Positions 45,404 to 54,296 of a stretch of 64,000 bases of DNA are shown piece after piece. Source of the DNA: Alteribacillus persepolensis (GTDB lineage: Bacteria > Bacillota > Bacilli > Bacillales > Marinococcaceae); assembly GCF_900099605.1 (NCBI RefSeq), contig NZ_FNDK01000001.1:585507-649506 (forward strand). Direction: 5' to 3'. The position numbers and the translations under genes are program-made. The notes beneath the pieces were generated by a model. The model had not been told where the DNA came from. It was given only the letters and a program-made list of their open reading frames with translations, and ran no database searches. Every line of letters starts with the position of its first letter. Position 1 is the first letter of the stretch.

Positions 45404-46228
45404 TCATTCCATTGTTTCTAAAATTTGTTTAACGAGTGCCATAAAACGCGGCTTTGTTTTGCTGGCCGTTTCCATCACTTCTTCGTGTGAAATTCCTTCT
45501 ATCTCCTCACCAACTGCCATATCTGTAATGCAAGAGATACCAAGCACATTTAAACCAGCGTGACGAGCTGTAATAACTTCCGGAACGGTTGACATTCCGA
45601 CAACATCTCCTCCTAAACGACGCAGCATGACTAATTCAGCAGCACTTGAAAAGGACGGCCCAGAAATACCAGTGTAGACCCCTTTTTGCAAAGAAAATCC
45701 TAATGTTTTCGCTGCATTCAACGCCGTTTGCTGCAAGGTCCTGTCGTATGCCTGGCTCATATCGGGAAAGCGCGGGCCCAGTTTTTCATCATTTTTTCCA
45801 ATTAACGGATTAGCGCCCGTCATATTAATGTGATCGTCAATAATCATTAAATCTCCCGGCTGAAAAGATGTTGTCAGACTGCCGCAAGCATTTGTCACCA
45901 CTAACGTTTCAATACCAAGTTCTTTCATGACCCGAACCGGAAATGTTACTTCTTGCATCGAATACCCTTCGTAGTAATGAAAACGGCCTTGCATCGCCAC
46001 AACGCTTTTTCCTTTAAGTTTCCCCATAACTAATCTGCCCGCATGGCCTTCAACAGTCGAAACAGGAAAATGAGGAATGGCACTGTATTCGACCTTGACT
46101 GCCCCTTCCACTTCCTCCGCCAGATCTCCCAAACCAGATCCTAAAATCAGCCCTATTTGCGGCTTCTCCGTTATTTTTTCTTCTAAATATCCAGCTGCTT
46201 CTGCTGTCTTCACTCCAATACTTTCCAT
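45404..46228 (-). CDS. Purine nucleoside phosphorylase paralogue with MTA-phosphorylase-like base pocket
   Basis: The 274-residue protein is about half identical to the PunA encoded just upstream, and shares the phosphate-site motifs GSGLG, GHAGRLV and GRFHYYEGY. Two base-recognition residues differ: the Glu of canonical enzymes (E201 in human PNP) is Ser194 in GPSFSSAAE, and the Asn (N243) is Asp236 in SCITDMA. Ser-Ser and Thr-Asp at these sites are the pattern of methylthioadenosine phosphorylase, which binds 6-amino purines. I infer preference for adenosine or methylthioadenosine rather than guanosine/inosine; this is not proven. Confidence 0.85.
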   Translation of the reverse strand: MESIGVKTAEAAGYLEEKITEKPQIGLILGSGLGDLAEEVEGAVKVEYSAIPHFPVSTVEGHAGRLVMGKLKGKSVVAMQGRFHYYEGYSMQEVTFPVRVMKELGIETLVVTNACGSLTTSFQPGDLMIIDDHINMTGANPLIGKNDEKLGPRFPDMSQAYDRTLQQTALNAAKTLGFSLQKGVYTGISGPSFSSAAELVMLRRLGGDVVGMSTVPEVITARHAGLNVLGISCITDMAVGEEIEGISHEEVMETASKTKPRFMALVKQILETME

Positions 46229-46230
46229 TT

Positions 46231-47064
46231 CTATGCCTCCCCCTTGCCAATGACAAGTAAAATTTCTTTCATAAGCGCTAAAAAGTCTTCTTTTACTTTA
46301 TTTGTTGTTTCTATTACTTCATCATGACTTAACGGTTGATCCAAAATTCCTGCAGCCATATTAGACAAACAGGAAATACCGAGTACCTTCATGCCGCCAT
46401 GCACAGCTGTTACTACTTCCGGAACCGTTGACATCCCAACAGCATCAGCACCCATCGTACGAATCATCTTCACCTCTGCAGGTGTTTCATAATTAGGTCC
46501 AGTATTGGCTGCATATACGCCTTCTTGAAGAGATATATTTTGTTTTTTAGCAGCTTCTCTTGCTTTTTCCATTAACGCAGGAGTATAAGCAGAAGACATA
46601 TCAGGAAAACGCGGCCCTGTCCTTTCATCATTTTTTCCGATAAGCGGATTGTCTCCCTGTAAATTAATATGGTCTTTAATAAGCATTAATTGCCCAGGCG
46701 CAAATGATTCATTTACACTGCCTGCAGCATTAGTTACCAATAACGTATCGACTCCCAATGCTTTCATCACTCGAATTGGAAAAGTTACCTCTTGTAATGT
46801 ATATCCTTCATAATAATGAAACCTGCCTTGCATGCTGACAACAGGCACTCCCTGGAGGCGTCCGAAAACAAGCTGGCCTGCATGCCCCTCAACTGTAGAT
46901 ACAGGAAATCCTGGAATATCTTCATAGCGCACTTTTACAGCGTCTTCGATATCTTCTGCCAGGACGCCTAAACCAGACCCTAACACCAAACCTGCTTTTG
47001 GCTTCTCGTTAATTTTTTCTTCTAGCATCTCTTTTGCGTCATCGATTAGATGTTCTGTTGTCAC
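46231..47064 (-). CDS. punA: Purine nucleoside phosphorylase I (inosine/guanosine type)
   Basis: The 277-residue trimeric-type enzyme has the canonical TGPNYETPAE (Glu193) and SCLSNMAAG (Asn235) base contacts of 6-oxopurine phosphorylases plus LGSGLG and MQGRFHYYEGY. Known as pupG or punA in Bacillus. It is the upstream copy of a tandem pair and lies six bases after deoB. Confidence 0.94.
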   Translation of the reverse strand: MTTEHLIDDAKEMLEEKINEKPKAGLVLGSGLGVLAEDIEDAVKVRYEDIPGFPVSTVEGHAGQLVFGRLQGVPVVSMQGRFHYYEGYTLQEVTFPIRVMKALGVDTLLVTNAAGSVNESFAPGQLMLIKDHINLQGDNPLIGKNDERTGPRFPDMSSAYTPALMEKAREAAKKQNISLQEGVYAANTGPNYETPAEVKMIRTMGADAVGMSTVPEVVTAVHGGMKVLGISCLSNMAAGILDQPLSHDEVIETTNKVKEDFLALMKEILLVIGKGEA

Positions 47065-47070
47065 GGCGTA

Positions 47071-48264
47071 TCATCCCTCTTTTATAATATCTTTCAAAAA
47101 ACTTATTCCGTTATCTGGAAGATTCACACTAAAATTATCCGCTACAGTCGCACCAATATCTGCAAATGTCTGCCTTTTCCCTAAATCACTGCCCGGTTGA
47201 TAACGAGGCGTATAAACGAACAAAGGCACCAGCTCTCTTGTATGATCAGTACCATGATGAACCGGGTCATTGCCGTGATCAGCTGTAATAATCAACGCAT
47301 CATCATCTGTTAACTCCTGCAGCAATTCAGGCAGCCTTTCATCAAATGCTTCTAATGCTTTGCCATAACCAATAGGATCTCTTCGGTGGCCAAACTTTGC
47401 ATCAAAATCAACTAAATTTAAAAAACATGTCCCTGTAAAATGTTTGCGTGCCGTTTGGACAATTTTATCCATACCATCATCATTCGAACTCGTTCTTAGT
47501 GATTCCGTAATACCTTCACCGTCATAAATATCACTAATCTTCCCAATCGAGATGCTGTCAAGGCCAGCATCTTGAATATTATTCATCACTGTGCGTCCAA
47601 ACGGCTTTAGTGCATAATCGTGGCGGTTTGCTGTTCTTTCAAACGCACCTGGCTCCCCGATAAACGGCCGGGCTATCACTCTGCCTATCATGTATGGAGC
47701 TTCATATGTCATTTCCCGTGCTTTCTTACATATATCATACAGCTCTTCAACAGGAACAACATCTTCATGAGCAGCAATTTGAAGAACAGAATCTGCGGAT
47801 GTATAAACAATGATGTCTCCTGTTTCCATATGTTGCGGCCCAAGCTCTTTAATAATTTCTGTACCAGATGCCACCTTATTACCAATCACGCTGCGTCCAG
47901 CCGCTTCTTCTAACTTTGTTATTAATTCATCTGGAAATCCATTTGGAAATGTACGGAAAGGCTCTTTAATGTGAAGGCCCATGATTTCCCAGTGCCCTGT
48001 CATAGTATCTTTACTGTGCGAGGCTTCTTGCATCACTCCGGTATGAGCAGACGGCCTTTCTGCAGGATGTATACCTTTCGCCCGTTTAATGTTGCCAAGC
48101 CCCAGCTTTTCCATATTTGGCATCGTCAATCCATTCATTTCTTCAGCAATGTGTCCTAATGTGTCGGCTCCTTTATCACCGTATTCTTCTGCATCAGGGG
48201 CTTCGCCGATACCAACCGAATCCATGACAATAATAAACATACGCTTAAACGGATAGTCTGGCAT
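47071..48264 (-). CDS. deoB: Phosphopentomutase
   Basis: The 397-residue alkaline-phosphatase-superfamily enzyme has [30 protein letters not shown] and [19 protein letters not shown], the metal and phospho-Thr sites. It interconverts ribose-1- and ribose-5-phosphate released by the phosphorylases that follow. First gene of the salvage operon (drm in B. subtilis). Confidence 0.96.
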   Translation of the reverse strand: MPDYPFKRMFIIVMDSVGIGEAPDAEEYGDKGADTLGHIAEEMNGLTMPNMEKLGLGNIKRAKGIHPAERPSAHTGVMQEASHSKDTMTGHWEIMGLHIKEPFRTFPNGFPDELITKLEEAAGRSVIGNKVASGTEIIKELGPQHMETGDIIVYTSADSVLQIAAHEDVVPVEELYDICKKAREMTYEAPYMIGRVIARPFIGEPGAFERTANRHDYALKPFGRTVMNNIQDAGLDSISIGKISDIYDGEGITESLRTSSNDDGMDKIVQTARKHFTGTCFLNLVDFDAKFGHRRDPIGYGKALEAFDERLPELLQELTDDDALIITADHGNDPVHHGTDHTRELVPLFVYTPRYQPGSDLGKRQTFADIGATVADNFSVNLPDNGISFLKDIIKEG

Positions 48265-48298
48265 GTTATAACACCTTCCTCTTTATTATTTAGTATTG

Positions 48299-49186
48299 TT
48301 ACGCTCTTGGATGAAACTGAAGGTAAACATCTTTTAGTTTGTGATTAGACACGTGCGTATATATTTGTGTCGTAGAAATATCTGCATGCCCTAACATTTC
48401 TTGTACAGCCCTTAAATCAGCACCATTTTCCAACAGGTGAGTAGCAAATGAATGGCGGAGAGTATGAGGAGTTAATTTCTTATGAATATTAGCTTTTGCA
48501 GAAGCGGTCTTTAATATTTTCCAAAATCCTTGTCTGGACAGTTGATTGCCATGATGATTCACAAACAAAATGTCATGTTGTTTCTTTTTCAATAATTGCG
48601 GGCGTCCTTTTTGTATGTATCGCTCCAGCGCTTCTTGTGCAATATTTCCTAACGGGATAATTCTTTCTTTATTACCTTTTCCTAAACAATGGACAAATCC
48701 CATTTGCAAATGAATATCTCCAACTTTTAATTCACAAAGTTCTGTTACTCTTAAACCGGTAGCATACATTAATTCCAACATTGCTTTATTTCGAAGTGCA
48801 AAAGCAGTCGTGCCATCAGCAGCAGTTAACAGTTTTTCGATTTCCTTCATGGAAAGGACATCAGGAAGCTTTTTTTCCCCTTTTGGCATTTCAATGAGCT
48901 CAGAAGGGTCTTTTACGACCCGCTGTTCTCTTAACAAAAATTGGTGAAATGCTCTTATGGAAGAAATCATTCTTGCAATAGTTGCCGGCTGGCGTCCTTG
49001 CTCTTTCAGGTAGTAGAGAAAGTCGATAATGACCGGCCGCTCAATCTGAGCACTGTCGGTTATGTCTTTTTCCTCTAAATAAAAAGCATAGTGAGACAAA
49101 TCCCGCTTGTACGAATGAATAGTGTTATCTGATAAACCTTTTTCTACTTGGCAATAATGCAGGAAGTCAGATATGTCATTGTACAA
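48299..49186 (-). CDS. xerD: Site-specific tyrosine recombinase XerD
   Basis: The 295-residue recombinase has the catalytic set in ATGLRVTEL (Arg), [12 protein letters not shown] (His-x-x-Arg), GHADIST (His) and QIYTHV (Tyr). With a partner it resolves chromosome dimers. The start is TTG 49186 behind AAGGGGGAAGGG. Named ripX in B. subtilis, where it has the same neighbours. Confidence 0.94.
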   Translation of the reverse strand: MYNDISDFLHYCQVEKGLSDNTIHSYKRDLSHYAFYLEEKDITDSAQIERPVIIDFLYYLKEQGRQPATIARMISSIRAFHQFLLREQRVVKDPSELIEMPKGEKKLPDVLSMKEIEKLLTAADGTTAFALRNKAMLELMYATGLRVTELCELKVGDIHLQMGFVHCLGKGNKERIIPLGNIAQEALERYIQKGRPQLLKKKQHDILFVNHHGNQLSRQGFWKILKTASAKANIHKKLTPHTLRHSFATHLLENGADLRAVQEMLGHADISTTQIYTHVSNHKLKDVYLQFHPRA

Positions 49187-49200
49187 AACCCTTCCCCCTT

Positions 49201-49386
49201 TTAAGTTCCCTCTAAACGAAGAGTACCCTGTACTTCTTCAAAATTCTTCTCTGGCTGATTCAAACGTTCATCAGCTTCATAACTGTCACTTAACCATAGA
49301 ATACCATAATAAAATGCGAAAAGGCACACGATAAACACAATAAATATTTTCATCGTTTCTATGCTGTACATTACCCATTTTTCCAC
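49201..49386 (-). CDS. yqzK: YqzK-like small membrane protein (DUF4227)
   Basis: About 61 residues with a single membrane segment ([18 protein letters not shown]) and a short acidic tail. It sits between fur and xerD, where B. subtilis has yqzK; sequence similarity is limited by its size. GTG 49386 is nine bases after AAGGAG, so I prefer it over the ATG at 49422 that lies upstream of that site. Confidence 0.78.
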   Translation of the reverse strand: MEKWVMYSIETMKIFIVFIVCLFAFYYGILWLSDSYEADERLNQPEKNFEEVQGTLRLEGT

Positions 49387-49626
49387 CGCATAACGCTCCT
49401 TTGATTCATGATAACTATCCATTATCTATGACAAAATTGGTTGATTATATACGCCATCAGCGGTATTCTCTGGCAGAAGTATTCAGCTGTATAACGGATG
49501 AACGATGCACCTGCCAGCTTTTTTGCTTTTACCGGGCATATCTTCCTCCTTCTTGGATATATGTTCTTATGATCACATGTACACTACTGCTCTTTCACCG
49601 CAATAGAAACAGTACGTGAATCCAAA

Positions 49627-49657
49627 CAAAAAAACCTCTTCTAACGAAAAGGTTTTA
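49627..49657 (-). terminator. Terminator after fur
   Basis: AAAACCTTTTC-gtta-GAAGAGGTTTTTTTG on the minus strand; the fur stop codon is at its base. Between it and yqzK (49387-49626) I see nothing else. Confidence 0.82.
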
Positions 49658-50143
49658 ACGTACATGTTGATTTGATTCTTTATGTTCTTTGTTATTGGAG
49701 CCACTTTCTTCTTGGCAGCGGTGGCAGATTCCATGGAACGTTAAACGATGGTCTTTAATTTTAAAATTCCAGTCTTTTTCTACTACCTTTTCTACATCAC
49801 CTAATAAATCCTCTTGAATCTCGTCTACCGAACCACACTCGATGCATACAAGATGATGATGAAAGTGATCGGCTCCTTCTTTTCTCAAATCATACCGAGA
49901 AACGCCGTCTCCAAAATTGATTTTATCTACAACTTCTAGTTCGTTCAGAAGTTCCAATGTTCGATAAACCGTTGCTAATCCAATTTCAGGAGCTTTTTCT
50001 TTCACAAGCAAATAAACGTCTTCTGCGCTTAAATGGTCTTCTTCATGTTCTAATAACACTCTCACAGTCGCTTCCCGCTGGGGTGTAAGTTTGTAACTTT
50101 GAGAATGAAGTTGTTTTTTAATACGTTCAATTCGTTGCTCCAT
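49655..50143 (-). CDS. fur: Ferric uptake regulator Fur
   Basis: The 162-residue repressor matches B. subtilis Fur closely (IKKQLHSQSYKLTPQREATVRVLLE in two parts, HHHLVCIECG, FHGICHRC). It has the zinc Cys pairs and the His-rich sensing site. It binds Fe(II) and represses iron uptake. Second of two ATG codons is used for spacing to GGGAGGG. Confidence 0.96.
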   Translation of the reverse strand: MEQRIERIKKQLHSQSYKLTPQREATVRVLLEHEEDHLSAEDVYLLVKEKAPEIGLATVYRTLELLNELEVVDKINFGDGVSRYDLRKEGADHFHHHLVCIECGSVDEIQEDLLGDVEKVVEKDWNFKIKDHRLTFHGICHRCQEESGSNNKEHKESNQHVR

Positions 50144-50177
50144 CATGACCCTCCCCCTGATAAGCGGCTACGTTTTT

Positions 50178-50206
50178 ATTATAATGACAGTTGGGAGCAG
50201 TGTCAA
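50178..50206 (-). promoter_or_regulatory. Consensus sigma-A promoter of fur
   Basis: TTGACA (50201-50206) and TATAAT (50178-50183) on the minus strand with a 17-base spacer: all twelve bases match. It is 35 bases from the fur start. Confidence 0.88.
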
Positions 50207-50230
50207 ATAATAATAATAATAAAAATCAAA

Positions 50231-50245
50231 TTAGAATTATTATAA
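50231..50245 (-). promoter_or_regulatory. PerR-type box upstream of the fur promoter
   Basis: TTATAATAATTCTAA on the minus strand agrees with the PerR operator TTATAATnATTATAA at all but one position. It starts 25 bases upstream of the -35 and 14 bases from the spoIIM frame... within the spoIIM-fur gap at its far side. PerR control of fur is known in B. subtilis. A Fur box (GATAATGATTATC type) is less clear, though TGATATTATCAA is adjacent. Confidence 0.6.
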
Positions 50246-50255
50246 ATTGATAATA

Positions 50256-50894
50256 TCAAGTGGTCCATTCAAGAACATTTTTCATCATCACCGGAGACAA
50301 AAATCCCTCAATGGCCGCTGCTGCGCCAAGCAATAACAAAATAGCTCCTGATATAACCAGGGACCGTAATATGACAGCAGGCACAGGTGTTGTGCGCGTT
50401 TGTTTAAATAAATGTTTAATGATACTCAATGAAATTCCAACTGATGTGACAGCCATTATTATATACGCTGGAATAACGATAATATTTTGCGGCAAAATGG
50501 AGGCAAACGCTAGAAAAAAACCGCTGCTTCCCATTTGCTGCACTAAAAATCCAATCGTAAAACCAGCTACCACGCCTTTTAAAAACAATAAAATCAAAAT
50601 AAACGGCACACCGGCAACCGATAAACCAAGCACCCACATTAAACCAACATAGCCGGCATGATGAGAGATGCTTTGCAAAAAGATGTGCTTAGGCGTAATA
50701 TCTGTTCCTGATTGAAATTGTGTGAGAAACTGCTGCAAATAGTGATAAAGATCATTTTTCAAGCCGAGTGATAAACTGTTTACCATCACGGCACCAAAAA
50801 CAATTCCCATAAATAATAAAATAAGCGAAAACCAATAGAAAGAGCGATATTCAAACCAATGTTTCTGTATTAGCAAAGACATCGTTTGAAACAT
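50256..50894 (-). CDS. spoIIM: Stage II sporulation protein M
   Basis: The 212-residue membrane protein has about five helices and the SpoIIM text FGAVMVNSLSLGLKNDL and LPQNIIVIPAYIIM. With SpoIID and SpoIIP it drives engulfment. Position upstream of fur is as in B. subtilis. Confidence 0.95.
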   Translation of the reverse strand: MFQTMSLLIQKHWFEYRSFYWFSLILLFMGIVFGAVMVNSLSLGLKNDLYHYLQQFLTQFQSGTDITPKHIFLQSISHHAGYVGLMWVLGLSVAGVPFILILLFLKGVVAGFTIGFLVQQMGSSGFFLAFASILPQNIIVIPAYIIMAVTSVGISLSIIKHLFKQTRTTPVPAVILRSLVISGAILLLLGAAAAIEGFLSPVMMKNVLEWTT

Positions 50895-50930
50895 GGCACA
50901 CTTGCCTCCCTCATAAGTAGGACATGTTAT

Positions 50931-50959
50931 ACTCTATGAAAAGAGAGGCTGTTCTATTA
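50931..50959 (-). promoter_or_regulatory. Possible sigma-E promoter of spoIIM
   Basis: TAATAGA (50953-50959) and CATAGAGT (50931-50938) on the minus strand are 14 bases apart; five of seven and six of eight positions fit sigma-E. spoIIM is sigma-E dependent in B. subtilis. Match is imperfect. Confidence 0.4.
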
Positions 50960-50980
50960 CTCCATCAAACAAACTGTCCA

Positions 50981-51523
50981 TTAACGTGTGCTAGACAGCT
51001 TCTGCTTTATGTACTGCACAGCAAACATCGTTTTTGCATCATGAATCTCCTCTGTTTCTATCATTTTCTCTGCCTCTTCTATTGTTGCTTCTATCACTTC
51101 CACGAACTCGTCTTCATCGGTTGCAGCCTTGCCTTCTGTCAGCGTTCCAGTTTCAAAAAGATGTACTAACTCATCAGCAAATCCTGGAGATGTATAAAAG
51201 GAGGCAACCTTCTTTAAATAATCTGTTTGATAACCTGTTTCTTCTTCGAGCTCTCTTTTTGCCGTGTCTTCTGGGTCTTCTCCTTTTTCTAATTTGCCTG
51301 CTGGTATTTCAACAATTTCTTTTTCCAACGCTTTGCGGTACTGTCTTACCATGACAAGCTTCTTCTCCTCTGTCACACAAATTAAAGCCACAGCGCCTGG
51401 ATGGTTTACAATTTCACGCTTACTCGTTTTTCCATTTGGAAGTGTTACATCATGAAGATTGACATCAATGATTTTGCCTTGGTACAAAGATTGTTTATTT
51501 ATTGTTTTTTCCGTAAAATCCAT
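50981..51523 (-). CDS. nudF: ADP-ribose pyrophosphatase, Nudix family
   Basis: The 180-residue protein has a complete Nudix box from GKLEKGEDPEDTAKRELEEE to TGY, preceded by VRQYRKALEKEIVEIPAG, typical of ADP-ribose hydrolases. It cleaves ADP-ribose to AMP and ribose-5-phosphate. Confidence 0.93.
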   Translation of the reverse strand: MDFTEKTINKQSLYQGKIIDVNLHDVTLPNGKTSKREIVNHPGAVALICVTEEKKLVMVRQYRKALEKEIVEIPAGKLEKGEDPEDTAKRELEEETGYQTDYLKKVASFYTSPGFADELVHLFETGTLTEGKAATDEDEFVEVIEATIEEAEKMIETEEIHDAKTMFAVQYIKQKLSSTR

Positions 51524-51545
51524 CGCGATTCCTCCATATCTTTCA

Positions 51546-52625
51546 TTACTGTTGACAGGTGTCTGTTTGACTATATTTCACAGCGGAAAGAATCCCTTTC
51601 ACAAATTCAAGATTTTTATCAACATTCATCCCCATCGTGCGGATTACGTGTTTTTCTGTTTTATACCGTTGCAGCCACAGTGCTGTCAGTGCCTCTACAT
51701 CTAGTGAAACCATGTGGAAATGATTCAAACATTGAAGCGGCATGGTTTGACAGTGCAGTTTTTCCATATATTGCGGGTGTAACAATGGCAGTACAAGAGT
51801 AGATGGAGCGTATGTGAAACGCTGTAAAGGGGTAATCGTGTGATGGCTGAGCCCTTGGTGGCGCTGTCTTCGTTCATGAAACGAAATTCTTGGTATCCAC
51901 ACAGGTTCTCCTTCTAGAGCACCTACTGTATTTGCCCAGCTTGCCAGTGCCATTCCGCTAAACCCATAAGGTGTATTCGTGCCAACGGTTCCGTGCCCCA
52001 TCGAAATAATGAGCACATCGACATCCTTTTTTAAGACGAGCCACTGCAAAGCATTCGGAATTGTTACAGCTTCCTCGGTGCCGCCAAACGCTTGTCCAGT
52101 CGTCACAACGTGTACTCTGGAGTCATCTTTCCACCTTCTCATATGATCGCTTAAACCAGCTGGCAAAGCTGCTTCATCAGATAATACAATACCTACTTGC
52201 TGGTTTTCATTTTGTAAAAACAACGCACCTAACAATACTGGCAGCATACTGTGCAGCTCCGCCAGCAGCACGCTCCGGCGGTGAAGTGTGAAAGGGCGCT
52301 GAAAAATAGAATGATCGGGATGCATAGGGTCATCGACAGCATACACGCTATGCTGACTGGAAGTGTAGCGCGCTTTCATAATATGTCCATCTCCCGCTTG
52401 CTTTCCCTCTGTTTCAAGGGAAGAAACAACAATATCCCATCCGCCTGTTCCTAACTTTAATTTATCTGCCGTTGTATTGACTTTAATTTTTTCCGTTTCG
52501 TTGACCCGCATATTGCAGGATTTGTATAAAACAGCCCGCTGCGCTCCTCCATCGGTCTCTAATTTTTGTATCCAAGCATCTTCTGCGATGATTTTTTTTA
52601 CTTGCACTGTTTTCTCTTCATACAC
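51546..52625 (-). CDS. DUF3866-family protein, unknown function
   Basis: About 359 residues. Recognisable family text: GWDIVVSS, GHGTVGTNTPYGFSGM, HERRQRHQGLSHHT and MGMN. No signal peptide. The family is conserved in many Bacillales between nudF and neighbours, without known activity. The start is uncertain: GTG 52625 is nine bases after AGAGGTG, whereas ATG 52649 and GTG 52658 have no clear site. Confidence 0.82.
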   Translation of the reverse strand: MYEEKTVQVKKIIAEDAWIQKLETDGGAQRAVLYKSCNMRVNETEKIKVNTTADKLKLGTGGWDIVVSSLETEGKQAGDGHIMKARYTSSQHSVYAVDDPMHPDHSIFQRPFTLHRRSVLLAELHSMLPVLLGALFLQNENQQVGIVLSDEAALPAGLSDHMRRWKDDSRVHVVTTGQAFGGTEEAVTIPNALQWLVLKKDVDVLIISMGHGTVGTNTPYGFSGMALASWANTVGALEGEPVWIPRISFHERRQRHQGLSHHTITPLQRFTYAPSTLVLPLLHPQYMEKLHCQTMPLQCLNHFHMVSLDVEALTALWLQRYKTEKHVIRTMGMNVDKNLEFVKGILSAVKYSQTDTCQQ

Positions 52626-52669
52626 GTGTTTTGTCACCTCTTTTGGCATGACTGGCACTCTATTGACGA

Positions 52670-53194
52670 TTACAAATAGTCTTGCACGATAGTTTCCAAA
52701 CGTTCGAAATCAACCTCACCGGCAACTTTTCTAGCAATGGTTCCATCTCTATCAATAATAAATGTTGTCGGCAAATATTGTATACTATACATTTCTGCTA
52801 TGTCGCCTTCTTCATCAATCATGGCCGGAGTTTGTGTCATATTGAACTCCTCTACAAATTGTTTCGCGTCTTTTTGATCGGTTTCATATGAATTCATGTT
52901 AATGGTAAGCACGACCACACCTTTATTACGATAAGCATGATGAAAGTCTATTAAAGCAGGAATCTCGTCTGTGCATGGCTCACACCACGAAGCCCACATA
53001 TTCATAATAACAACATTTCCTTCATAGGAAGAAAGAGTAAGGTCTTCTCCATTATATGAAGGCAGAGTAAAATCAATTGCTGTATCTCCTTCTTCATTGC
53101 CCGCATTTTCGCTGGCGAAGTTGGAATAAACAATGTAGCCAATCACAACGAGTGCAATACACACAGCGGTGATTGTGATATGTTTTTGTTTCAT
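52670..53194 (-). CDS. Membrane-anchored thiol-disulfide oxidoreductase, ResA/TlpA-like
   Basis: The 174-residue protein has an N-terminal anchor (about 7-25) and a thioredoxin fold with the active site WCEPC (C71, C74) and the cis-proline in YLPTTF. The CEPC dipeptide is the one found in ResA, which reduces apocytochrome c for haem attachment. As resA is missing from the res cluster, this gene may fill that role; other TlpA-type functions such as spore StoA are possible. GGGAGGTGA precedes the ATG. Confidence 0.88.
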   Translation of the reverse strand: MKQKHITITAVCIALVVIGYIVYSNFASENAGNEEGDTAIDFTLPSYNGEDLTLSSYEGNVVIMNMWASWCEPCTDEIPALIDFHHAYRNKGVVVLTINMNSYETDQKDAKQFVEEFNMTQTPAMIDEEGDIAEMYSIQYLPTTFIIDRDGTIARKVAGEVDFERLETIVQDYL

Positions 53195-53399
53195 CGAATA
53201 GTCACCTCCCGTTCGTTAAAAAAACTGCCTATTTTCCATTGTACGCGTTTATCCTAGCAGCTTCTGTCATAATTTGTGAACGCTTTTTGAGACATGCGTA
53301 TGTGTGACAAAATTTTCTTTCCAGACTCTGACGGTTTTGCTACACTTACTAGAGGCATTTAAAAGTATGATTGTCATTATGTACGAGGAGTGAAAACAT

Positions 53400-54233
53400 A
53401 TGAGTATTGTCGAAGCTTTTATCTTTGGAGTAGTCCAGGGAATTGCTGAATTTCTGCCCATTTCTAGTACCGCACATATCGTTATTGCTCAGCTGTTATT
53501 CGGCTATTCATTTCCTGGCCTTTCCTTTGAAGTTATTCTTCATATAGGATCGATTGTTGCCGTTGTATTGTATTTCCGCCGCGATATTATTCAATTGATT
53601 CAAGCATTTTTCCGCTATATTACACAAAAGCGCCGGGAAGACCGCCCCGAATTCTTTTTCGCTATTTATATTGTCATTGCTACCATTATTACCGGATTGT
53701 TAGGAATTATGTTAGAGGACGTGCTGGCAGAAACAATTAAAACACCTGCTTTTATCGCTGCGTCTCTTACTGTTACCGGGTTCTTTTTAATTTTAATTGA
53801 GCGCTACCATAAAATTGGAGACCGAACCGAAAAAGAAATGAACGTATTCGATGCTGTTATTGTCGGATTAGCGCAAACATTGGCGGTTCTCCCGGGCATC
53901 TCACGTTCAGGCAGCACATTGATTGCCGCATTATATGCAGGCTTAAACAGACCAACAGCAGTCCGCTTTTCATTTTTACTATCCATTCCTGTTATCCTAG
54001 GTTCATCTGTCCTTGCTTTTGATGACCTACGTACTGGATCTCTCGCTTCAATAGGAACAATGCCGCTTATTATTGCTCTTGTTGCTTCTTTTATTACATC
54101 GTGGATTGGTATTGTCTGGTTGATTAACTTTTTAAACAAAGGCCGTTTAATCTATTTTGCTCTATACTGTTTTTTGCTGGCTATTCTTGTTGTGACATTA
54201 GTTGATCCGGCTGCGACGATACAAACAGAATAA
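53400..54233 (+). CDS. uppP: Undecaprenyl-diphosphatase UppP (BacA family)
   Basis: The 277-residue membrane protein has the two family signatures, QGIAEFLPISSTAH near the N-terminus and LPGISRSGST in the middle. It recycles the lipid carrier of wall synthesis and can confer bacitracin resistance. GAGGAG precedes the ATG. One of four plus-strand genes. Confidence 0.95.
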   Translation: MSIVEAFIFGVVQGIAEFLPISSTAHIVIAQLLFGYSFPGLSFEVILHIGSIVAVVLYFRRDIIQLIQAFFRYITQKRREDRPEFFFAIYIVIATIITGLLGIMLEDVLAETIKTPAFIAASLTVTGFFLILIERYHKIGDRTEKEMNVFDAVIVGLAQTLAVLPGISRSGSTLIAALYAGLNRPTAVRFSFLLSIPVILGSSVLAFDDLRTGSLASIGTMPLIIALVASFITSWIGIVWLINFLNKGRLIYFALYCFLLAILVVTLVDPAATIQTE

Positions 54234-54246
54234 ATGATTGGATAGC

Positions 54247-54296
54247 AAAAAGTGCCCGAACCAGTTTATACACACACTGGCGGTGGGCACTTTTTC
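54247..54296. terminator. Bidirectional terminator between uppP and trpB
   Basis: AAAGTGCCC...CCAGT pairs with ACTGG...GGGCACTTTTT, with T-runs on both strands. It lies between the two convergent stops. Confidence 0.88.

Noticed and set aside
50981..53194. A new multi-gene system formed by nudF, the DUF3866 gene and the thioredoxin
   Set aside because: The genes are individually conserved housekeeping or orphan genes and nothing shows joint function.
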